Positions 52,824 through 64,000 of a stretch of DNA of 64,000 nucleotides are shown piece by piece. A program made the translations under genes and the position numbers. Position 1 is the first letter of the stretch; every line of letters begins with the position of its first letter. This stretch comes from Deinococcus terrestris (GTDB lineage Bacteria > Deinococcota > Deinococci > Deinococcales > Deinococcaceae): NCBI RefSeq assembly GCF_009377345.1, contig NZ_WBSL01000001.1, positions 495,001 to 559,000 of the forward strand. The letters run 5' to 3'. The notes below the pieces were generated by a model. The model saw nothing but the letters and a program-made list of their open reading frames with translations. It searched no databases and had not been told where the DNA came from.

Positions 52824-53828
52824 ATGAACGCCCGCCCCACCCGCATCCTCGGCATCGACACCTCCTGCGACGACACGGGGGTGGGCGTGGTCGAACTCGC
52901 CCCGGACGGCGGGATACGGGTGCTCGCCAACCGGGTGTGGTCCCAGACGATCCACGCGAGTTACGGCGGCGTGATGCCCGAACTCGCCAGCCGCGAGCAT
53001 GTCGAGCGCATTGACGCGGTCACCGGGGACGCGCTCGCCGAGGCCGGATTGACGGTGGAGGACGTGGACGTGGTCGCGGCGACCTCCGGCCCCGGCCTGG
53101 TGGGGGCACTCCTCGTCGGGCTGATGTACGGCAAGGGGCTGGCGCAGGCGCTCGGCGTGCCCTTCTACGCCGCCCACCACCTCGAAGGCCACATCTTCGC
53201 GGCGGCCTCGGAGGCCGAGTTGCGCCCCCCCTACCTCGCGCTGGTGGTGTCGGGCGGGCACACCCACCTCTTCGACGTGCCGCGTGAGGGCGAGTACGTC
53301 CTCGTGGGAGCCACCCGCGACGACGCGGCGGGCGAGGCCTTCGACAAGATCGCCCGGCTCGCGGGCCTGGGCTACCCCGGCGGCCCCGCCATCAGCGAGG
53401 CGGCCCAGCGCGGCGACCCGGAGGCGGTGCCGTTCAAGGAGCCGCTCAAGGGCCAGAAGGGCTTCGACTTCTCCTTCAGCGGTCTGAAGACGGCGGCCCT
53501 GCTCGCCCACCGCGCGGGGGCGAGGCCCGAAGACCTCGCGGCGGGCTTCGAGCGGGCGGCGGTGAGCTTTCTGTTGAAAACGACCCTGCGGGCGGCTCAG
53601 GCCCACGGCCGGGACACAGTGGTGGTGTCGGGCGGGGTGGCCGCCAACCGGGCGCTGCGCGAGGCGTTCGCGGCCAGCCCCGTCCGCGCCGTCTTCCCCG
53701 GCCAAGGCCTGAACACCGACAACGGGGCGATGATCGCGCTCGCGGGGGCGGCGGCACTGCGAGCGGGGCGTCCCCCCAGCCCCCTGTCCGAGGGCGCGGT
53801 CGCCTATGCGCCGCTTGCCAATGCCTGA
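52824..53828 (+). CDS. tsaD: tRNA threonylcarbamoyladenosine transferase TsaD
   Basis: 334-aa ASKHA-fold metalloenzyme that, with TsaB/TsaE, transfers threonylcarbamoyl to A37 of ANN-decoding tRNAs. ILGIDTSCDDTGVGVVE starts the fold; AAHHLEGHIFAA holds the metal-binding histidines; LVVSGGHTHLF, ATRDDAAGEAFDKIAR and VVSGGVAANRALRE follow; NTDNGAM is near the end. TATCCT (52810-52815) lies 8 bases before the ATG. Confidence 0.96.
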   Translation: MNARPTRILGIDTSCDDTGVGVVELAPDGGIRVLANRVWSQTIHASYGGVMPELASREHVERIDAVTGDALAEAGLTVEDVDVVAATSGPGLVGALLVGLMYGKGLAQALGVPFYAAHHLEGHIFAAASEAELRPPYLALVVSGGHTHLFDVPREGEYVLVGATRDDAAGEAFDKIARLAGLGYPGGPAISEAAQRGDPEAVPFKEPLKGQKGFDFSFSGLKTAALLAHRAGARPEDLAAGFERAAVSFLLKTTLRAAQAHGRDTVVVSGGVAANRALREAFAASPVRAVFPGQGLNTDNGAMIALAGAAALRAGRPPSPLSEGAVAYAPLANA

Positions 53829-53879
53829 GCCTGACCCGCTCAACTTTCTTACAAGCGACTTACTGAACTCTGGCGATAG

Positions 53880-53892
53880 GTGAGCCCCTCAC
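53880..53892 (+). promoter_or_regulatory. small palindrome next to the secA promoter
   Basis: GTGAG-CCC-CTCAC lies five bases before the -10 box TATACT (53897-53902) of secA. It could be a repressor site or chance. Confidence 0.25.
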
Positions 53893-53910
53893 GCGCTATA
53901 CTCGCGTGTC

Positions 53911-56526
<2,616 letters not shown>

Positions 56527-56566
56527 GCGGAGCTTCAGCCGCAGCAGAGAGCACAGGGGAGAGGCA

Positions 56567-56599
56567 GGGGGCGGTCACCGGAAGCGGGTGGCCGCCCCT
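56567..56599 (+). terminator. terminator after secA
   Basis: AGGGGGCGGTCACC pairs with GGTGGCCGCCCCT around a short loop and runs into TTTCCCC. Confidence 0.7.
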
Positions 56600-56609
56600 T
56601 TCCCCTAGC

Positions 56610-56861
56610 TCACCACCAGCCGAAGGCCAGCGCCGCCGGATCGGCCGTGGCGTACAGCAGCAGCAGACACGCTGCTGTCATGACCAGGGCCGGGAACCGC
56701 GACCCGGTACGCTAGAGTCCCCAGGCGTGGGCGGAGAAGTAGACCGTGATCAGCCCCGACATGAGGACCGAGCCTGGAAGCTGTGCCTGTGGGCTGGAGC
56801 GGGCGAAAGCGAAGGCGGCGAGAAGGGCAATCAGCCAGAGCCAGGGACGGGAGAGGGACAC
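56610..56861 (-). pseudogene. small membrane protein gene split by an in-frame TAG
   Basis: Read from a GTG five bases after the stop of the upstream membrane protein, the frame encodes a hydrophobic start (PWLWLIALLAAFAFARS), then LMSGLITVYFSAHAWGL, an in-frame TAG (56712-56714), and resumes with FPALVMTAACLLLLYATADP before a TGA. The protein-like character on both sides suggests an 83-codon, three-helix membrane protein killed by one nonsense change. No family recognised. Confidence 0.5.
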
Positions 56862-56865
56862 GGCG

Positions 56866-57183
56866 TCAGCCTCCCGCGCCGCGCCGCAGCAGCTCGGCCT
56901 GCCAGGCGTACCAGATGGCGGCCAGGAAGAAGAAGGTCGCCAGGCCGAACAGCCCCCAGAGAATGATGGCCAGGGCCGGGTGCTTCCTCCGCCGCCGGAT
57001 GTTCCGGCCCGCTCCCCAGGTCATCAAACCCAGGCCCAGGATTTGACCCAACGGACCCCAAACATCCCAGACAAAGCCCGGCGATGTACTCAGAACGCTC
57101 GCCGCCAGATACAGCAGCGTCCCTGCGAGCGTGGTCCAGGCATCCGCCCACTGGTTTCCCGAGGTGTGGTGGGGCGGAGGCAT
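56866..57183 (-). CDS. small membrane protein
   Basis: 105-aa protein with three or four hydrophobic segments (TLLYLAASVLSTS, GQILGLGLMTWGAG, ALAIILWGLFGLATFFFLAAI) and a basic loop NIRRRRKHP between them, so the loop is probably cytoplasmic. TATGAC lies 6 bases before the chosen ATG. It would be co-transcribed with the broken membrane gene downstream. Function unknown. Confidence 0.6.
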   Translation of the reverse strand: MPPPHHTSGNQWADAWTTLAGTLLYLAASVLSTSPGFVWDVWGPLGQILGLGLMTWGAGRNIRRRRKHPALAIILWGLFGLATFFFLAAIWYAWQAELLRRGAGG

Positions 57184-57239
57184 GGCCCTGTCATACCGCA
57201 TTTCATGACGCTCCTGTCACGATTTCGCCCCGCCCGGAG

Positions 57240-57245
57240 TACACT
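57240..57245 (+). promoter_or_regulatory. probable -10 box of the ABC ATPase gene
   Basis: TACACT about 128 bases before the start codon; the leader ends in an AAGGAG ribosome site. The leader contains a GTG-started 22-codon open frame (57250-57318) of unknown significance. Confidence 0.4.
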
Positions 57246-57373
57246 ACCCGTGTCCGTTTCCGCGTCAGCGTTCACCCAGGTTCTAGGCGAACCCCGGTCG
57301 CCCGACCCGCTGCCCTGACCTACGGGCAGCACACTCACGGGTGAGAGCAGGGGCGTAAGGAGAAGAGAGCGTC

Positions 57374-58621
<1,248 letters not shown>

Positions 58622-58633
58622 GCCCTTCCAAAC

Positions 58634-58683
58634 GCCGGACTGCTCTGCACCTTCCATCTGGGGGGTGTGCGGAGCAGTCTGGC
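58634..58683 (+). terminator. terminator after the ABC ATPase gene
   Basis: GCCGGACTGCTC pairs with GAGCAGTCTGGC across a longer loop, followed by TTTC. Confidence 0.65.
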
Positions 58684-58772
58684 TTTCAAATGGCTGAGAC
58701 AGACCGCATTCTCTTCATAAAGAAACGCTAGAGTAGGCCACACCATTTTCGAGCTTCCCTGGAGGTCCACCC

Positions 58773-59528
58773 ATGAAACGAGCCCTGCTGACCCTGACTG
58801 CCCTCGCCCTGCTCGCCGCCAACGCCGAGGCCCGCACCTGGGCCGAGATCAAGAAGTCCGGCACGGTCAAGATCGCCACCGAGGGGGCCTTTCCGCCCTT
58901 TAACGTCCTGAAGGGCAAGCAGCTCACGGGCTTCGAGGTCGAGCTGGCTGAGGCGCTGGCCAAGCAGCTGGGCCTGAAGGTGCAGTGGACCACCCAGCCC
59001 TTCGACAACCTTTTGATCGGGCTCAACCAGGACCGCTACGACTTCGTGATCGCCAGCCACGGCATCAACCCCGAGCGGGCCAAGGCCGTGGACTTCAGCA
59101 CCCCGCATTACTGCACGGGCGGGGCCATCGTCGCCAAGCCGGGCGGCCCGATGACCGCCGCCGCGCTGAAGGGAAAGAGCGTGGCCGTGCAGGTGGGCAC
59201 CACGTACCTCGAAAATGTTCGCAAGGTGCCCGGCGTGGGCGACGTGAAGACCTACCCCACCGACACGGCGGCGCAGGCCGCGCTGATGGCGGGCCGGGTG
59301 GACGCCTGGGTGGGCGACAAGTTCACCGGGATTGACCTCGTGAAGGCGCAGGGGGGCAAGGTCAAGCAGGGCGACTTGCTGTTCAACGAGCGGGTGGCGA
59401 TGGCCGTGAAAAAGGGCAACAGCGGCCTGCTCAAGGAGCTGAACGCCGCCCTCGCCAAGGCGCAGGGCAACGGTACCTACGCCAAGCTCAGCCAGAAGTA
59501 CTTCGGGCAGGACGTGCGCTGCCGCTGA
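58773..59528 (+). CDS. amino acid ABC transporter substrate-binding protein
   Basis: 251-aa periplasmic-type binding protein (SBP family 3) with a signal peptide (LLTLTALALLAANAEA). KSGTVKIATEGAFPPFNV, GFEVELAEALAKQLGL and DRYDFVIASHGINPERAKAVDFS are the family pattern for polar amino acids. TAGAGT lies upstream, and the ATG has GGAGGT seven bases before it. Followed after 157 bases by a matching permease. Confidence 0.92.
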   Translation: MKRALLTLTALALLAANAEARTWAEIKKSGTVKIATEGAFPPFNVLKGKQLTGFEVELAEALAKQLGLKVQWTTQPFDNLLIGLNQDRYDFVIASHGINPERAKAVDFSTPHYCTGGAIVAKPGGPMTAAALKGKSVAVQVGTTYLENVRKVPGVGDVKTYPTDTAAQAALMAGRVDAWVGDKFTGIDLVKAQGGKVKQGDLLFNERVAMAVKKGNSGLLKELNAALAKAQGNGTYAKLSQKYFGQDVRCR

Positions 59529-59626
59529 ATCTCGGGGTTGGTTGCGCGGGGGAGAGGGCCGGTCGGCTCGCCTCCCCCTTTCTGTGGATGGCTTCCGCCG
59601 CCAGCGGCTGTGGCATCATCGGCGTA

Positions 59627-59689
59627 ATGCGACAAGTGTTTCATTCCCTGTCCGGCCCCTGGTCTGACCGCTGCCGGAGCGCCGCGTGA
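59627..59689 (+). other. possible leaderless upstream ORF overlapping the permease start
   Basis: An ATG placed 7 bases after CATCAT (59614-59619) opens a 20-codon frame (MRQVFHSLSGPWSDRCRSAA) whose TGA overlaps the permease GTG (GTGA). This matches the coupling seen between overlapping genes here. Translation is unproven; the peptide itself has no recognisable features. Confidence 0.35.
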
Positions 59690-60468
59690 CCGCTCCCGCC
59701 CGCAGACCCCTGGGGGGGCTGGCTCTGCTGGGGTGGGTGGTGGGGGCCGTCGCCGCCTTCTTGCTGCTCTTTTACGTCATCACCCTGATCCTGCGCCAGA
59801 TGCCCGACCCCATCGGCCCCCGCGCCGACCTCTTTGTGGAGGGGGCGCGGGTCACGCTGCAACTCACGGTGGTGAGTGGTCTGATCGGCCTGCTGGTCGG
59901 CATCGTGGCGGGCATCATGCGGACGAGTGCCCTGTGGCTGGTGCGGGCGCCCGCCAGCCTCTTTATCTGGCTGATTCGCGGGACGCCGCTGCTGGTCCAG
60001 ATCCTGTTCGTGTACAACGCGCTGCCGCTGATCTTGCAAGGCGTCGGCATCGACCTTGAACTCAACGAGTTCTGGTCGGCGGTGATCGCGCTGTCGCTCA
60101 ATGTCGGGGCGTACAACGCGGAGGTGGTCCGCGCCGGGATTCTGGCGATTCCGCGCGGGCAAACAGAAGCCGCCCGGTCGCTGGGTCTCAGCGGCGCCCA
60201 GACGATGCAGACGGTCGTGCTGCCTCAGGCGATGCGGGTGGTCGTGCCGCCCCTGGTCAACAACCTCGTGGCCTTGCTCAAGGACTCGTCGCTGGCGTCC
60301 TCCATCGCGCTGCTGGAACTCACGCTGGCCGGAAACCGCGTCTCCAGCGAGACCTTCCAGCCTATCCCGGTGCTGACGACGGTGGCGTGCGTGTACCTCG
60401 CCCTGACCACTGTGATGACGCTGTTCACCGACCAACTGGAGAGGCGGGTGAAGATCGCGACGCGGTAG
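59686..60468 (+). CDS. amino acid ABC transporter permease
   Basis: 260-aa inner-membrane permease of the HisMQ type with about five helices. The EAA loop that docks the ATPase reads GILAIPRGQTEAARSLGLS; SLFIWLIRGTPLLVQILFVY is also typical. The start is GTG with CGGAG upstream, overlapping a short upstream frame. No HisP-type ATPase gene follows; a terminator comes directly after, so the ATPase must be supplied from elsewhere. Confidence 0.9.
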   Translation: MTAPARRPLGGLALLGWVVGAVAAFLLLFYVITLILRQMPDPIGPRADLFVEGARVTLQLTVVSGLIGLLVGIVAGIMRTSALWLVRAPASLFIWLIRGTPLLVQILFVYNALPLILQGVGIDLELNEFWSAVIALSLNVGAYNAEVVRAGILAIPRGQTEAARSLGLSGAQTMQTVVLPQAMRVVVPPLVNNLVALLKDSSLASSIALLELTLAGNRVSSETFQPIPVLTTVACVYLALTTVMTLFTDQLERRVKIATR

Positions 60469-60489
60469 GGCGTCCACAGTCAGCAGCAC

Positions 60490-60519
60490 AAAGCCCCCGG
60501 CGCACAGGCTGGGGGCTTT
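60490..60519. terminator. bidirectional terminator between permease and TRAP genes
   Basis: AAAGCCCCC and GGGGGCTTT form a perfect 9-bp stem with a 12-base loop between convergent genes. Confidence 0.8.
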
Positions 60520-60535
60520 CTGCTAGACGACTCCT

Positions 60536-62698
<2,163 letters not shown>

Positions 62699-62726
62699 AG
62701 TTTCCTCATTTCAAGGGGAAAAGAGA

Positions 62727-62758
62727 GGGCCAGCCGCGTCAGTTTGGGCGGCTGGCCC
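62727..62758 (-). terminator. intercistronic hairpin in the TAXI operon
   Basis: GGGCCAGCCGC and GCGGCTGGCCC form a perfect 11-bp stem with a 10-base loop; on the minus strand it is followed by TCTCTTTTCC. It could act as a partial terminator that makes more binding protein than permease. Confidence 0.65.
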
Positions 62759-62770
62759 CAGGATCAGAGG

Positions 62771-63736
<966 letters not shown>

Positions 63737-63961
63737 GGGGTCTCCTGTGGGGTCTGCGCTGCTGGAGGGCAGCCCGCTGTGAAAGGGGAATGTGCGGGCA
63801 GCTTATCTCAAATGGCGGCGCCTCCTGCGAATCCTCCTGGCGGGGCGAACACTAGACCGGGACGGGGGGACGGCGGTGGACGACCCTCTGGCTCCTTTCT
63901 GGCTCTCCGGGTGTGGACTCCGGGCACTCCCCCGGCCCGCCGTCCCCGCTACACTGCCCCC

Positions 63962-64000
63962 ATGACCCAGCCCGCTTCCTCCCCCGAGCCGATCATCGTC
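63962..64000 (+). CDS. start of a gene cut by the window end
   Basis: Thirteen codons (MTQPASSPEPIIV) are visible. The ATG follows TACACT (63950-63955) by six bases, matching the local leaderless start rule, which is why I list it. Product unknown. Confidence 0.45.
   Translation, partial: MTQPASSPEPIIV

Noticed and set aside
56727..56966. GTG-started 79-codon frame after a TAGAGT box on the plus strand
   Set aside because: Runs antisense to the small membrane genes, with Arg/Pro/Gly-rich composition and no hydrophobic or motif pattern.
57250..57318. Leader peptide in the ABC ATPase leader
   Set aside because: Spacing from the -10 box is only four bases and the frame does not overlap the downstream start; not convincing enough to list as a gene.

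Overview
This window looks like a chromosomal segment of a Deinococcus species. The evidence is a very GC-rich backbone, a 703-residue RecD2-type helicase, a RecQ helicase with tandem HRDC domains, an SbcDC nuclease, a predicted bacillithiol-type (PIG-L) deacetylase, a conserved rpsB-tsf-pyrH-frr-cdsA-dxr-rseP block, and a striking number of genes whose start codon sits 5-8 bases after a TAnnnT box. That spacing implies leaderless mRNAs, a known trait of Deinococcus. The window is densely coded and no gap over 300 bases remains. I saw no rRNA, tRNA or CRISPR array.

Layout. 0.2-2.6 kb: a tightly overlapping operon of three small roadblock/LC7-like proteins, a convergent PIG-L deacetylase and two small unknown genes. 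2.6-10.9 kb: recQ, an MFS exporter, a membrane protein, a short-chain dehydrogenase, then smpB followed by a degenerate cell-wall amidase and a GerMN protein. 10.9-24.9 kb: genome maintenance, with smc, the overlapping sbcD-sbcC-Nudix-phosphoribosyltransferase operon, a RES-domain protein and recD2, then pyrG and coaE. 25-35 kb: a TPR protein, sodA, a pyrophosphatase-like protein, a lipoprotein, rsmE/prmA divergent from proC, a TSUP permease, msrA, a GNAT, a MOSC protein and an exported phospholipase D-like protein. 35-46 kb: ispH, an unusual PlsY-like/acyl-reductase-like fusion, an FAD reductase, and the translation/lipid/isoprenoid block.

46.0-49.2 kb is an accessory island. It holds an AT-rich lipoprotein gene with an HExxH motif and two insertion sequences of different families that abut at a shared TA dinucleotide. 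From 49.2 kb the chromosome resumes with an antibiotic-kinase-like gene, uppP, a DUF3445 protein, a lipidated RNase Sa/barnase-like protein with its barstar-like inhibitor, tsaD and secA. The last 7 kb is mostly transport: a MalK-type ATPase, an amino-acid ABC binding protein and permease without an ATPase, and a TAXI-type TRAP system.

The points most worth following up are the acyltransferase/acyl-reductase fusion, the lipoprotein RNase with an intracellular inhibitor, the zinc-ligand-less amidase, the sbcDC operon that ends in nucleotide-metabolism genes, and small leaderless upstream reading frames that end exactly at the starts of ispH and an ABC permease.
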